64,000 bases of DNA, taken from Osmia lignaria lignaria (Eukaryota > Arthropoda > Insecta > Hymenoptera > Megachilidae). Of the stretch, positions 37,071-51,500 are shown piece after piece; positions within the stretch are counted from its first letter, which is position 1, and each line of letters opens with the position of its first letter. Made by a program: the position numbers and the translations under genes. A model generated the notes under the pieces. It searched no databases and had not been told where the DNA came from. It saw nothing but the letters and a program-made list of their open reading frames with translations. The stretch spans positions 25,580,001-25,644,000 of the forward strand of contig NW_027478161.1 of the NCBI RefSeq assembly GCF_051020975.1. The letters run 5' to 3'.

Positions 37071-38360
37071 GTTCCGAAGCTGCACCAACATAATACAGGT
37101 ACAGAAACACCGTTGCCTCTTTCTTTGAGATAACTCTGCACTATTGCGAGCTGCAAATGCCACTTCCAGCTTAGCTGTGCAGAAGAGGAACAACAAGAAG
37201 AAGAAATATCTCGGAATATGTCCGTCAGGCCCCTTCCCTTGAGCTAAATCTGCAAATATCCCGGAAACGATGCCAGCTATGGCAAAATGATAAGAGACCT
37301 TTTTTGTAGAGAATTATGTTTCCTACAATTTACGTTCTCTGATATTTTTGGGATCAGAAGCGCAGTTTTCGAGATATATCGAGATATTTCAAAGTTCCGA
37401 AGCCGCACCAACATAATAGAGATACAGAAACACCGTGGCCCCTTTCTTTGAGATAACTCTGCACTATTGCGACCTGCAAATGCCACTTCCAGCTTAGCTG
37501 TGCAGAAGAAGAACAACAAGAAGAAGAAATATCTCGAAATATGACCGTCAGGCCCCTTCCCTTGAGATAAATCTGCAAATATCTCGGAAACGAAGCGAGC
37601 TATGGCAAAATGTTAAGAGACCTTTTTTGTAGAGAATTACGTTTCCTACTTTTCATGTTGTATGATATTTTTTGATCAGATGCGTAGTTCTCGAGATATA
37701 TCAAGATATTTAAAAGTTCCGAAACTGCACCAACATAATACAGGTACAGAAACACCGTTGCCTCTTTCTTTGAGATAACTCTGCACTATTGCGAGCTGCA
37801 AATGCCACTTCCAGCTTAGTTGTGCAGAAGAGGAACAACAAGAAGAAGAAATATCTCGGAATATGTCCGTCAGGCCCCTTCCCTTGAGCTAAATCTGCAA
37901 ATATCCCGGAAACGATGCCAGCTATGGCAAAATGATAAGAGACCTTTTTTGTAGAGAATTATGTTTCCTACAATTCACGTTCTCTGATATTTTTGGGATC
38001 AGAAGCGCAGTTTTCGAGATATATCGAGATATTTCAAAGTTCCGAAGCCGCACCAACATAATAGAGATACAGAAACACCGTGGCCCCTTTCTTTGAGATA
38101 ACTCTGCACTATTGCGACCTGCAAATGCCACTTCCAGCTTAGCTGTGCAGAAGAAGAACAACAAGAAGAAGAAATATCTCGAAATATGTCCGTCAGGCCC
38201 CTTCCCTTGAGATAAATCTGCAAATATCTCGGAAACGAAGCGAGCTATGGCAAAATGTTAAGAGACCCTTTTTGTAGAGAATTAAGTTTCCTACTTTTTA
38301 TGTTCTATGATATTTTTTGATCAGATGCGTAGTTCTCGAGATATATCCAGATATTTAAAG
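37071..38360. repeat. 645-bp dimer duplication with +1 bp allele
   Basis: Two dimers at offset 645 share ACAGGTAC, CCGTTGCCTC, ATCCCGGAAACGATGCC, AAAATGATAAG and the unusual GATATTTTTGGGATCAG. The last is one base longer than the usual GATATTTTTTGATCAG, so the following unit boundary shifts by +1. The +1 allele lies at about 37,341-37,356 and 37,986-38,001, and a third time at 48,291-48,306. Confidence 0.85.
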
Positions 38361-41300
38361 GTTCCGAAGCCGCACCAACATAATAGAGATACAGAAACAC
38401 CGTGGCCCCTTTCTTTGAGGTAACTCTGCACTATTGCGAGCTGCAAATGCCACTTCCAGCTTAGCTGTGCAGAAGAGGAACAACAAGAAGAAGAAATATC
38501 TCGAAATATGTCCGTCAGGCCCCTTCCCTTGAGATATATCTGCAAATATCTCGGAAACGAAGCGAGCTATGGCAAAATGTTAAGAGACCTTTTTTGTAGA
38601 GAATTATGTTTCCTACAATTTACGTTCTCTGATATTTTTTGATCAGAAGCGTAGTTTTCGAGATATATCAAGATATTTAAAAGCTCCGAAGCCGCACCAA
38701 CATAATAGATATACAGAAACACCGTGGCCCCTTTCTTTGAGATAACTCTGCACTATTGCGAGCTGCAAATGCCACTTCCAGCAAAGCTGTGCAGGAGAAG
38801 AACAACAAGAAGAAGAAATATCTCGAAATATGTCCGTCAGGCCCCTTCCCTTGAGATAAATCTGCAAATATCTCGGAAACGAAGCGAGCTATGGCAAAAT
38901 GTTAAGAGACCTTTTTTGTAGAGAATTAAGTTTCCTACTTTTTACGTTCTATGATATTTTTTGATTAGATGCGTAGTTCTCGAGATATATCAAGATATTT
39001 AAAAGTTCCGAAGCCGCACCAACATAATAGATATACAGAAACACCGTGGCCCCTTTCTTTGAGATAACTCTGCACTATTGCGAGCTGCAAATGCCACTTC
39101 CAGCTTAGCTGTGCAGAAGAAGAACAACAAGAAGAAGAAATATCTCGAAATATGTCCGTCAGGCCCCTTCCCTTGAGATAAATCTGCAAATATCTCGGGA
39201 ACGAAGCGAGCTATGGCAAAATGTTAAGAGACCTTTTTTGTAGAGAATTATGTTTCCTACAATTTATGTTGTATGATATTTTTTGATCAGAAGCGTAGTT
39301 TTCGAGATATATCGAGATATTTAAAAATTCCGAAGCCGCACCAACATAATAGAGATACAGAAACACCGTGGCCCCTTTCTTTGAGGTAACTCTGCACTAT
39401 TGCGAGCTGCAAATGCCACTTCCAGCTTAGCTGTGCAGAAGAAGAACAACAAGAAGAAGAAATATCTCGAAATATGTCCGTCAGGCCCCTTCCCTTGAGA
39501 TAAATCTGCAAATATCTCGGAAACGAAGCGAGCTACCGCAAAATGTTAAGAGACCTTTTTTGTAGAAAATTAGGTTTCCTAATTTTGATGTTGTATGATA
39601 TTTTTTGATCAGATGCGTAGCTCTCGAGATATATCAAGATATTTGAAAGTTCCGAAGCTGCACCAACATAATACAGGTACAGAAACACCGTTGCCTCTTT
39701 CTTTGAGATAACTCTGCACTATTGCGAGCTGCAAATGCCACTTCCAGCTTAGGTGTGCAGAAGAGGAACAACAAGAAGAAGAAATATCTCGAAATATGTC
39801 CGTCAGGCCCCTTCCCTTGAGATAAATCTGCAAATATCTCGGAAACGAAGCGAGCTATGGCAAAATGTTAAGAGACCTTTTTTGTAGAGAATTATGTTTC
39901 CTACAATTTACGTTCTCTGATATTTTTTGATCAGAAGCGTAGTTTTCGAGATATATCGAGATATTTCAAAGTTCCGAAGCCGCACCAACATAATAGAGAT
40001 ACAGAAACACCGTGGCCCCTTTCTTTGAGATAACTCTGCACTATTGCGAGCTGCAAATGCCACTTCCAGCTTAGCTGTGCAGAAGAAGAACAACAAGAAG
40101 AAGAAATATCTCGAAATATGTCCGTCAGGCCCCTTCCCTTGAGATAAATCTGCAAATATCTCGGAAACGAAGCGAGCTATGGCAAAATGTTAAGAGACCT
40201 TTTTTGTAGAGAATTATGTTTCCGACAATTTATGTTCTATGATATTTTTTGATCAGAAGCGTAGTTTTCGAGATATATCGAGATATTTAAAAATTCCGAA
40301 GCCGCACCAACATAATAGAGATACAGAAACACCGTGGCCCCTTTCTTTGAGATAACTCTGCACTATTGCGAGCTGCAAATGCCACTTCCAGCTTAGCTGT
40401 GCAGAAGAAGAACAACAAGAAGAAGAAATATCTCAAAATATGTCCGTCAGGCCCCTTCCCTTGAGATATATCTGCAAATATCTCGGAAACGAAGCGAGCT
40501 ATGGCAAAATGTTAAGAGACCTTTTTTGTAGAGAATTAATTTTCCTACTTTTTACGTTCTATGATATTTTTTGATCAGAAGCGAAGTTTTCGAGATATAT
40601 CGAGATATTTAAAAGTTCCGAAGCCGCACCAACATAATATAGATACAGAAACACCGTGGCCCCATTCTTTGAGGTAACTCTGCACTATTGCGAGCTGCAA
40701 ATGCCACTTCCAGCTTAGCTGTGCAGAAGAAGAACAACAAGAAGAAGAAATATCTCGAAATATGTCCGTCAGGCCCCTTCCCTTGAGATAAATCTGCAAA
40801 TATCTCGGAAACCAAGCGAGCTATGGCAAAATGTTAAGAGACCTTTTTTGTAGAGAATTAAGTTTCCTACTTTTTATGTTCTATGATATTTTTTGATCAG
40901 ATGCGTAGTTCTCGAGATATATCAAGATATTTAAAAGTTCCGAAGCTGCACCAACATAATACAGGTACAGAAACACCGTTGCCTCTTTCTTTGAGATAAC
41001 TCTGCACTATTGCGAGCTGCAAATGCCACTTCCAGCTTAGGTGTGCAGAAGAGGAACAACAAGAAGAAGAAATATCTCGAAATATGTCCGTCAGGCCCCT
41101 TCCCTTGAGAAATATCTGCAAATATCTCGGAAACGAAGCGAGCTATGGCAAAATGTTAAGAGACCTTTTTTGTAGAGAATTATGTTTCCTACAATTTACG
41201 TTCTCTGATATTTTTTGATCAGAAGCGTAGTTTTCGAGATATATCGAGATATTTCAAAGTTCCGAAGCCGCACCAACATAATAGAGATACAGAAACACCG

Positions 41301-44300
41301 TGGCCCCTTTCTTTGAGATAACTCTGCACTATTGCGAGCTGCAAATGCCACTTCCAGCTTAGCTGTGCAGAAGAAGAACAACAAGAAGAAGAAATATTTC
41401 AAAATATGTCCGTCAGGCCCCTTCCCTTGAGATATATCTGCAAATATCTCGGAAACGAAGCGAGCTATGGCAAAATGTTAAGAGACCTTTTTTGTAGAGA
41501 ATTAAGTTTTCTACTTTTTATGTTCTATGATATTTTTTGATCAGATGCGTAGTTCTCGAGATATATCAAGGTATTTAAAAGTTCCGATGCTGCACCAACA
41601 TAATAGAGGTACAGAAACACCGTGGCCTCTTTCTTTGAGATAACTCTGCACTGTTGCGAGCTGCAAATGCCACTTCGAGCTTAGCTGTGCAGAAGAAGAA
41701 CAACAAGAAGAAGAAATATCTCGAAATATGTCCGTCAGACCCCTTCCCTTGAGATATATCTGCAAATATCTCGGAAACGAAGCGAGCTATGGCAAAATGT
41801 TCAGAGACCTTTTTTGTAGAGAATTATGTTTCCTACAATTTACGTTCTACGATATTTTTTGATCAGAAGCGTAGTTTTCGAGATATATCGAGATATTTAA
41901 AAGTTCCGAAGCCGCTCCAACATAATAGAGATACCGAAACACCGTGGCCCCTTTCTTTGAGATAACTCTGCACTATTGCGACCTGCAAATGCCACTTCCA
42001 GCTTAGCTGTGCAGAAGAAGAACAACAAGAATAAGAAATATTTCGAAATATGTCCGTCAGGCCCCTTCCCTTGAGATAAATCTGCAAATATCTCGGAAAC
42101 GAAGCGAGCTATGGCAAAATGTTAAGAGACCCTTTTTGTAGAGAATTAAGTTTCCTACTTTTTATGTTCTATGATATTTTTTGATCAGATGCGTAGTTCT
42201 CGAGATATATCCAGATATTTAAAGGTTCCGAAGCCGCACCAACATAATAGAGATACAGAAACACCGTGGCCCCTTTCTTTGAGGTAACTCTGCACTATTG
42301 CGAGCTGCAAATGCCACTTCCAGCTTAGCTGTGCAGAAGAGGAACAACAAGAAGAAGAAATATCTCGAAATATGTCCGTCAGGCCCCTTCCCTTGAGATA
42401 TATCTGCAAATATCTCGGAAACGAAGCGAGCTATGGCAAAATGTTAAGAGACCTTTTTTGTAGAGAATTATGTTTCCTACAATTTACGTTCTCTGATATT
42501 TTTTGATCAGAAGCGTAGTTTTCGAGATATATCAAGATATTTAAAAGCTCCGAAGCCGCACCAACATAATAGATATACAGAAACACCGTGGCCCCTTTCT
42601 TTGAGATAACTCTGCACTATTGCGAGCTGCAAATGCCACTTCCAGCAAAGCTGTGCAGGAGAAGAACAACAAGAAGAAGAAATATCTCGAAATATGTCCG
42701 TCAGGCCCCTTCCCTTGAGATAAATCTGCAAATATCTCGGAAACGAAGCGAGCTATGGCAAAATGTTAAGAGACCTTTTTTGTAGAGAATTAAGTTTCCT
42801 ACTTTTTACGTTCTATGATATTTTTTGATTAGATGCGTAGTTCTCGAGATATATCAAGATATTTAAAAGTTCCGAAGCCGCACCAACATAATAGATATAC
42901 AGAAACACCGTGGCCCCTTTCTTTGAGATAACTCTGCACTATTGCGAGCTGCAAATGCCACTTCCAGCTTAGCTGTGCAGAAGAAGAACAACAAGAAGAA
43001 GAAATATCTCGAAATATGTCCGTCAGGCCCCTTCCCTTGAGATAAATCTGCAAATATCTCGGAAACGAAGCGAGCTATGGCAAAATGTTAAGAGACCTTT
43101 TTTGTAGAGAATTATGTTTCCTACAATTTATGTTGTATGATATTTTTTGATCAGAAGCGTAGTTTTCGAGATATATCGAGATATTTAAAAATTCCGAAGC
43201 CGCACCAACATAATAGAGATACAGAAACACCGTGGCCCCTTTCTTTGAGGTAACTCTGCACTATTGCGAGCTGCAAATGCCACTTCCAGCTTAGCTGTGC
43301 AGAAGAAGAACAACAAGAAGAAGAAATATCTCGAAATATGTCCGTCAGGCCCCTTCCCTTGAGATAAATCTGCAAATATCTCGGAAACGAAGCGAGCTAC
43401 CGCAAAATGTTAAGAGACCTTTTTTGTAGAAAATTAGGTTTCCTAATTTTGATGTTGTATGATATTTTTTGATCAGATGCGTAGCTCTCGAGATATATCA
43501 AGATATTTGAAAGTTCCGAAGCTGCACCAACATAATACAGGTACAGAAACACCGTTGCCTCTTTCTTTGAGATAACTCTGCACTATTGCGAGCTGCAAAT
43601 GCCACTTCCAGCTTAGGTGTGCAGAAGAGGAACAACAAGAAGAAGAAATATCTCGAAATATGTCCGTCAGGCCCCTTCCCTTGAGATATATCTGCAAATA
43701 TCCCGGAAACGAAGCGAGCTATGGCAAAATGTTAAGAGACCTTTTTTGTAGAGAATTATGTTTCCTACAATTTACGTTCTCTGATATTTTTTGATCAGAA
43801 GCGTAGTTTTCGAGATATATCGAGATATTTCAAAGTTCCGAAGCCGCACCAACATAATAGAGATACAGAAACACCGTGGCCCCTTTCTTTGAGATAACTC
43901 TGCACTATTGCGAGCTGCAAATGCCACTTCCAGCTTAGCTGTGCAGAAGAAGAACAACAAGAAGAAGAAATATCTCGAAATATGTCCGTCAGGCCCCTTC
44001 CCTTGAGATAAATCTGCAAATATCTCGGAAACGAAGCGAGCTATGGCAAAATGTTAAGAGACCTTTTTTGTAGAGAATTATGTTTCCGACAATTTATGTT
44101 CTATGATATTTTTTGATCAGAAGCGTAGTTTTCGAGATATATCGAGATATTTAAAAATTCCGAAGCCGCACCAACATAATAGAGATACAGAAACACCGTG
44201 GCCCCTTTCTTTGAGATAACTCTGCACTATTGCGAGCTGCAAATGCCACTTCCAGCTTAGCTGTGCAGAAGAAGAACAACAAGAAGAAGAAATATCTCAA

Positions 44301-45250
44301 AATATGTCCGTCAGGCCCCTTCCCTTGAGATATATCTGCAAATATCTCGGAAACGAAGCGAGCTATGGCAAAATGTTAAGAGACCTTTTTTGTAGAGAAT
44401 TAATTTTCCTACTTTTTACGTTCTATGATATTTTTTGATCAGAAGCGAAGTTTTCGAGATATATCGAGATATTTAAAAGTTCCGAAGCCGCACCAACATA
44501 ATATAGATACAGAAACACCGTGGCCCCATTCTTTGAGGTAACTCTGCACTATTGCGAGCTGCAAATGCCACTTCCAGCTTAGCTGTGCAGAAGAAGAACA
44601 ACAAGAAGAAGAAATATCTCGAAATATGTCCGTCAGGCCCCTTCCCTTGAGATAAATCTGCAAATATCTCGGAAACCAAGCGAGCTATGGCAAAATGTTA
44701 AGAGACCTTTTTTGTAGAGAATTAAGTTTCCTACTTTTTATGTTCTATGATATTTTTTGATCAGATGCGTAGTTCTCGAGATATATCAAGATATTTAAAA
44801 GTTCCGAAGCTGCACCAACATAATACAGGTACAGAAACACCGTTGCCTCTTTCTTTGAGATAACTCTGCACTATTGCGAGCTGCAAATGCCACTTCCAGC
44901 TTAGGTGTGCAGAAGAGGAACAACAAGAAGAAGAAATATCTCGAAATATGTCCGTCAGGCCCCTTCCCTTGAGAAATATCTGCAAATATCTCGGAAACGA
45001 AGCGAGCTATGGCAAAATGTTAAGAGACCTTTTTTGTAGAGAATTATGTTTCCTACAATTTACGTTCTCTGATATTTTTTGATCAGAAGCGTAGTTTTCG
45101 AGATATATCGAGATATTTCAAAGTTCCGAAGCCGCACCAACATAATAGAGATACAGAAACACCGTGGCCCCTTTCTTTGAGATAACTCTGCACTATTGCG
45201 AGCTGCAAATGCCACTTCCAGCTTAGCTGTGCAGAAGAAGAACAACAAGA
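38180..45250. repeat. 12-unit duplication (3,864-bp offset)
   Basis: About 38.18-41.39 kb matches 42.04-45.25 kb unit for unit at offset 3,864. Shared markers are AGCAAAGCTGTGCAGGAG, AATTTTGATGTTG, GCTTAGGTGTGCAG, CCGACAATTTATG, TATCTCAAAATATG and GAAGCGAAGTTTTCG. The edges were judged by marker loss: GAATAAGAAATATTTCG precedes the right copy but not the left, and the left copy runs on into ATATTTCAAAATATG where the right has AGCAGAAATATCTCG. Internal differences are few. Confidence 0.88.
41380..42140. repeat. Two-unit segment copied 4,508 bp downstream
   Basis: This spacer between the two 12-unit copies contains ATATTTCAAAATATG, CCGATGCTGCACC, CACTGTTGCGAG, GCCGCTCCAAC and ATACCGAAACACC in order. 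The same order appears at about 45.9-46.6 kb (offset 4,508, fourteen units) and again at 49.4-50.1 kb. Confidence 0.8.
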
Positions 45251-48200
45251 AGCAGAAATATCTCGAAATATGTCCGTCAGGCCCCTTCCCTTGAGATCAA
45301 TCTGCAAATATCTCGGAAACGAAGCGAGCTATGGCAAAATGTTAAGAGACCTTTTTTGTAGAGAATTAAGTTTCCTACTTTTTACGTTCTATGATATTTT
45401 TTGATCAGATGCGTAGTTCTCGAGATATATCAAGATATTTGAAAGTTCCGAAGCCGCACCAACATAATAGATATACAGAAACACTGTGGCCCCTTTCTTT
45501 GAGATAACTCTGCACTATTGCGAGCTGCACATGCCACTTCCAGCTTAGCTGTGCAGAAGAAGAACAACAAGAAGAAGAAATATCTCGAAATATGTCCGTC
45601 AGGCCCCTTCCCTTGAGATAAATCTGCAAATATCTCGGAAACGAAGCGAGCTATGGCAAAATGTTAAGAGACCTTTTTTGTAGAGAATTATGTTTCCGAC
45701 AATTTATGTTTTATGATATTTTTTGATCAGAAGCGTAGTTTTCGAGATATATCGAGATATTTAAAAATTCCGAAGCCGCACCAACATAATAGAGATACAG
45801 AAACACCGTGGCCCCTTTCTTTGAGATAACTCTGCACTATTGCGAGCTGCAAATGCCACTTCCAGCTTAGCTGTGCAGAAGAAGAACAACAAGAAGAAGA
45901 AATATTTCAAAATATGTCCGTCAGGCCCCTTCCCTTGAGATATATCTGCAAATATCTCGGAAACGAAGCGAGCTATGGCAAAATGTTAAGAGACCTTTTT
46001 TGTAGAGAATTAAGTTTTCTACTTTTTATGTTCTATGATATTTTTTGATCAGATGCGTAGTTCTCGAGATATATCAAGGTATTTAAAAGTTCCGATGCTG
46101 CACCAACATAATAGAGGTACAGAAACACCGTGGCCTCTTTCTTTGAGATAACTCTGCACTGTTGCGAGCTGCAAATGCCACTTCGAGCTTAGCTGTGCAG
46201 AAGAAGAACAACAAGAAGAAGAAATATCTCGAAATATGTCCGTCAGACCCCTTCCCTTGAGATATATCTGCAAATATCTCGGAAACGAAGCGAGCTATGG
46301 CAAAATGTTCAGAGACCTTTTTTGTAGAGAATTATGTTTCCTACAATTTACGTTCTACGATATTTTTTGATCAGAAGCGTAGTTTTCGAGATATATCGAG
46401 ATATTTAAAAGTTCCGAAGCCGCTCCAACATAATAGAGATACCGAAACACCGTGGCCCCTTTCTTTGAGATAACTCTGCACTATTGCGACCTGCAAATGC
46501 CACTTCCAGCTTAGCTGTGCAGAAGAAGAACAACAAGAATAAGAAATATTTCGAAATATGTCCGTCAGGCCCCTTCCCTTGAGATAAATCTGCAAATATC
46601 TCGGAAACGAAGCGAGCTACGGCAAAATGTTAAGAGACCTTTTTTGTAGAAAATTAGGTTTCCTACTTTTTATGTTCTATGATATTTTTTTATCAGATGC
46701 GTAGTTCTCGAGATATATCAAGATATTTAAAAGTTCCGACGCTGCACCAACATAATAGAGGTACAGAAACACCGTGGCCTCTTTCTTTGAGATAACTCTG
46801 CAATATTGCGAGCTGCAAATGCCACTTCCAGCTTAGCTGTGCAGAAGAAGAACAACAAGAAGAAGAAATATCTCGAAATATGTCCGTCAGGCCCCTTCCC
46901 TTGAGATAAATCTGCAAATATCTCGGAAACGAAGCGAGCTATGGCAAAATGTTAAGAGACCTTTTTTGTAGAGAATTATGTTTCCTACAATTTATGTTCT
47001 ATGATATTTTTTGATCAGAAGCGTAGTTTTCGAGATATATCGAGATATTTAAAAATTCCGAAGCCGCACCAACATAATAGAGATACAGAAACACCGTGGC
47101 CCCTTTCTTTGAGATAACTCTGCACTATTGCGAGCTGCAAATGCAACTTCCAGCTTAGCTGTGCAGAAGAAGAACAACAAGAAGAAGAAATATCTCGAAA
47201 TATGTCCGTCAGGCCCCTTCCCTTGAGATAAATCTGCAAATATCTCGGAAACGAAGCGAGCTATGGCAAAATGTTAAGAGACCTTTTTTGTAGAGAATTA
47301 TGTTTCCTACAATTTATGTTCTATGATATTTTTTGATCAGAAGCGAAGTTTTCGAGATATATCGAGATATTTAAAAGTTCCGAAGCCGCACCAACATAAT
47401 ATAGATACAGAAACACCGTGGCCCCTTTCTTTGAGATAACTCTGCACTATTGCGAGCTGCAAATGCCACTTCCAGCTTAGCTGTGCAGAAGAAGAACAAC
47501 AAGAAGAAGAAATATCTCGAAATATGTCCGTCAGGCCACTTCCCTTGAGATAAATCTGCAAATATCTCGGAAACGAAACGAGCTATGGCAAAATGTTAAG
47601 AGACCTTTTTTGTAGAGAATTAAGTTTTCTACTTTTTATGTTCTATGATATTTTTTGATCAGATGCGTAGTTCTCGAGATATATCAAGGTATTGAAAAGT
47701 TCCGATGCTGCACCAACATAATAGAGGTACAGAAACACCGTGGCCTCTTTCTTTGAGATAACTCTGCACTATTGCGGGCTGCAAATGCCACTTCCAGCTT
47801 AGCTGTGCAGAAGAAGAACAACAAGAAGAAGAAATATCTCGAAATATGTCCGTCAGGCCACTTCCCTTGAGATAAATCTGCAAATATCTCGGAAACGAAA
47901 CGAGCTATGGCAAAATGTTAAGAGACCTTTTTTGTAGAGAATTAAGTTTTCTACTTTCTATGTTCTATGATATTTTTTGATCAGATGCGTAGTTCTCGAG
48001 ATATATCCAGATATTTAAAGGTTCCGAAGCCGCACCAACATAATAGAGATACAGAAACACCGTGGCCCCTTTCTTTGAGGTAACTCTGCACTATTGCGAG
48101 CTGCAAATGCCACTTCCAGCTTAGCTGTGCAGAAGAGGAACAACAAGAAGAAGAAATATCTCGAAATATGTCCGTCAGGCCCCTTCCCTTGAGATATATC

Positions 48201-51200
48201 TGCAAATATCTCGGAAACGAAGCGAGCTATGGCAAAATGTTAAGAGACCTTTTTTGTAGAGAATTATGTTTCCTACAATTTACGTTCTCTGATATTTTTG
48301 GGATCAGAAGCGCAGTTTTCGAGATATATCGAGATATTTCAAAGTTCCGAAGCCGCACCAACATAATAGAGATACAGAAACACCGTGGCCCCTTTCTTTG
48401 AGATAACTCTGCACTATTGCGACCTGCAAATGCCACTTCCAGCTTAGCTGTGCAGAAGAAGAACAACAAGAAGAAGAAATATCTCGAAATATGACCGTCA
48501 GGCCCCTTCCCTTGAGATAAATCTGCAAATATCTCGGAAACGAAGCGAGCTATGGCAAAATGTTAAGAGACCTTTTTTGTAGAGAATTACGTTTCCTACT
48601 TTTCATGTTGTATGATATTTTTTGATCAGATGCGTAGTTCTCGAGATATATCAAGATATTTAAAAGTTCCGAAGCTGCACCAACATAATACAGGTACAGA
48701 AACACCGTTGCCTCTTTCTTTGAGATAACTCTGCACTATTGCGAGCTGCAAATGCCACTTCCAGCTTAGGTGTGCAGAAGAGGAACAACAAGAAGAAGAA
48801 ATATCTCGAAATATGTCCGTCAGGCCCCTTCCCTTGAGATATATCTGCAAATATCTCGGAAACGAAGCGAGCTATGGCAAAATGTTAAGAGACCTTTTTT
48901 GTAGAGAATTATGTTTCCTACAATTTACGTTCTCTGATATTTTTTGATCAGAAGCGTAGTTTTCGAGATATATCGAGATATTTCAAAGTTCCGAAGCCGC
49001 ACCAACATAATAGAGATACAGAAACACCGTGGCCCCTTTCTTTGAGATAACTCTGCACTATTGCGAGCTGCAAATGCCACTTCCAGCTTAGCTGTGCAGA
49101 AGAAGAACAACAAGAAGAAGAAATATCTCGAAATATGTCCGTCAGGCCCCTTCCCTTGAGATCAATCTGCAAATATCTCGGAAACGAAGCGAGCTATGGC
49201 AAAATGTTAAGAGACCTTTTTTGTAGAGAATTAAGTTTCCTACTTTTTACGTTCTATGATATTTTTTGATCAGATGCGTAGTTCTCGAGATATATCAAGA
49301 TATTTGAAAGTTCCGAAGCCGCACCAACATAATAGATATACAGAAACACTGTGGCCCCTTTCTTTGAGATAACTCTGCACTATTGCGAGCTGCAAATGCC
49401 ACTTCCAGCTTAGCTGTGCAGAAGAAGAACAACAAGAAGAAGAAATATTTCAAAATATGTCCGTCAGGCCCCTTCCCTTGAGATATATCTGCAAATATCT
49501 CGGAAACGAAGCGAGCTATGGCAAAATGTTAAGAGACCTTTTTTGTAGAGAATTAAGTTTTCTACTTTTTATGTTCTATGATATTTTTTGATCAGATGCG
49601 TAGTTCTCGAGATATATCAAGGTATTTAAAAGTTCCGATGCTGCACCAACATAATAGAGGTACAGAAACACCGTGGCCTCTTTCTTTGAGATAACTCTGC
49701 ACTGTTGCGAGCTGCAAATGCCACTTCGAGCTTAGCTGTGCAGAAGAAGAACAACAAGAAGAAGAAATATCTCGAAATATGTCCGTCAGACCCCTTCCCT
49801 TGAGATAAATCTGCAAATATCTCGGAAACGAAGCGAGCTATGGCAAAATGTTAAGAGACCTTTTTTGTAGAGAATTATGTTTCCTACAATTTACGTTCTA
49901 CGATATTTTTTGATCAGAAGCGTAGTTTTCGAGATATATCGAGATATTTAAAAGTTCCGAAGCCGCTCCAACATAATAGAGATACCGAAACACCGTGGCC
50001 CCTTTCTTTGAGATAACTCTGCACTATTGCGACCTGCAAATGCCACTTCCAGCTTAGCTGTGCAGAAGAAGAACAACAAGAATAAGAAATATTTCGAAAT
50101 ATGTCCGTCAGGCCCCTTCCCTTGAGATAAATCTGCAAATATCTCGGAAACGAAGCGAGCTACGGCACAATGTTAAGAGACCTTTTTTGTAGAAAATTAG
50201 GTTTCCTACTTTTTATGTTCTATGATATTTTTTTATCAGATGCGTAGTTCTCGAGATATATCAAGATATTTAAAAGTTCCGACGCTGCACCAACATAATA
50301 GAGGTACAGAAACACCGTGGCCTCTTTCTTTGAGATAACTCTGCAATATTGCGAGCTGCAAATGCCACTTCCAGCTTAGCTGTGCAGAAGAAGAACAACA
50401 AGAAGAAGAAATATCTCGAAATATGTCCGTCAGGCCCCTTCCCTTGAGATAAATCTGCAAATATCTCGGAAACGAAGCGAGCTATGGCAAAATGTTAAGA
50501 GACCTTTTTTGTAGAGAATTATGTTTCCTACAATTTATGTTCTATGATATTTTTTGATCAGAAGCGTAGATTTCGAGATATATCGAGATATTTAAAAATT
50601 CCGAAGCCGCACCAACATAATAGAGATACAGAAACACCGTGGCCCCTTTCTTTGAGATAACTCTGCACTATTGCGAGCTGCAAATGCAACTTCCAGCTTA
50701 GCTGTGCAGAAGAAGAACAACAAGAAGAAGAAATATCTCGAAATATGTCCGTCAGGCCCCTTCCCTTGAGATAAATCTGCAAATATCTCGGAAACGAAGC
50801 GAGCTATGGCAAAATGTTAAGAGACCTTTTTTGTAGAGAATTATGTTTCCTACAATTTATGTTCTATGATATTTTTTGATCAGAAGCGAAGTTTTCGAGA
50901 TATATCGAGATATTTAAAAGTTCCGAAGCCGCACCAACATAATATAGATACTGAAACACCGTGGCCCCTTTCTTTGAGATAACTCTGCACTATTGCGAGC
51001 TGCAAATGCCACTTCCAGCTTAGCTGTGCAGAAGAAGAACAACAAGAAGAAGAAATATCTCGAAATATGTCCGTCAGGCCACTTCCCTTGAGATAAATCT
51101 GCAAATATCTCGGAAACGAAACGAGCTATGGCAAAATGTTAAGAGACCTTTTTTGTAGAGAATTAAGTTTTCTACTTTTTATGTTCTATGATATTTTTTG

Positions 51201-51500
51201 ATCAGATGCGTAGTTCTCGAGATATATCAAGGTATTTAAAAGTTCCGATGCTGCACCAACATAATAGAGGTACAGAAACACCGTGGCCTCTTTCTTTGAG
51301 ATAACTCTGCACTATTGCGGGCTGCAAATGCCACTTCCAGCTTAGCTGTGCAGAAGAAGAACAACAAGAAGAAGAAATATCTCGAAATATGTCCGTCAGG
51401 CCACTTCCCTTGAGATAAATCTGCAAATATCTCGGAAACGAAACGAGCTATGGCAAAATGTTAAGAGACCTTTTTTGTAGAGAATTAAGTTTTCTACTTT
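44760..51500. repeat. 11/12-unit duplication with one unit lost in the second copy
   Basis: About 44.8-45.5 kb matches 48.6-49.4 kb at offset 3,865, and about 45.9-47.9 kb matches 49.4-51.5 kb at offset 3,543. The 322-bp difference means one whole unit (within about 45.5-45.9 kb) is absent from the right copy. The extra base in both offsets is the TTTTTGGGATC allele at 48.29 kb. Shared markers are GAAACACTGTGGC, CCGACGCTGCACC, CTGCAATATTGCG and AAATGCAACTTCC. Confidence 0.82.
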
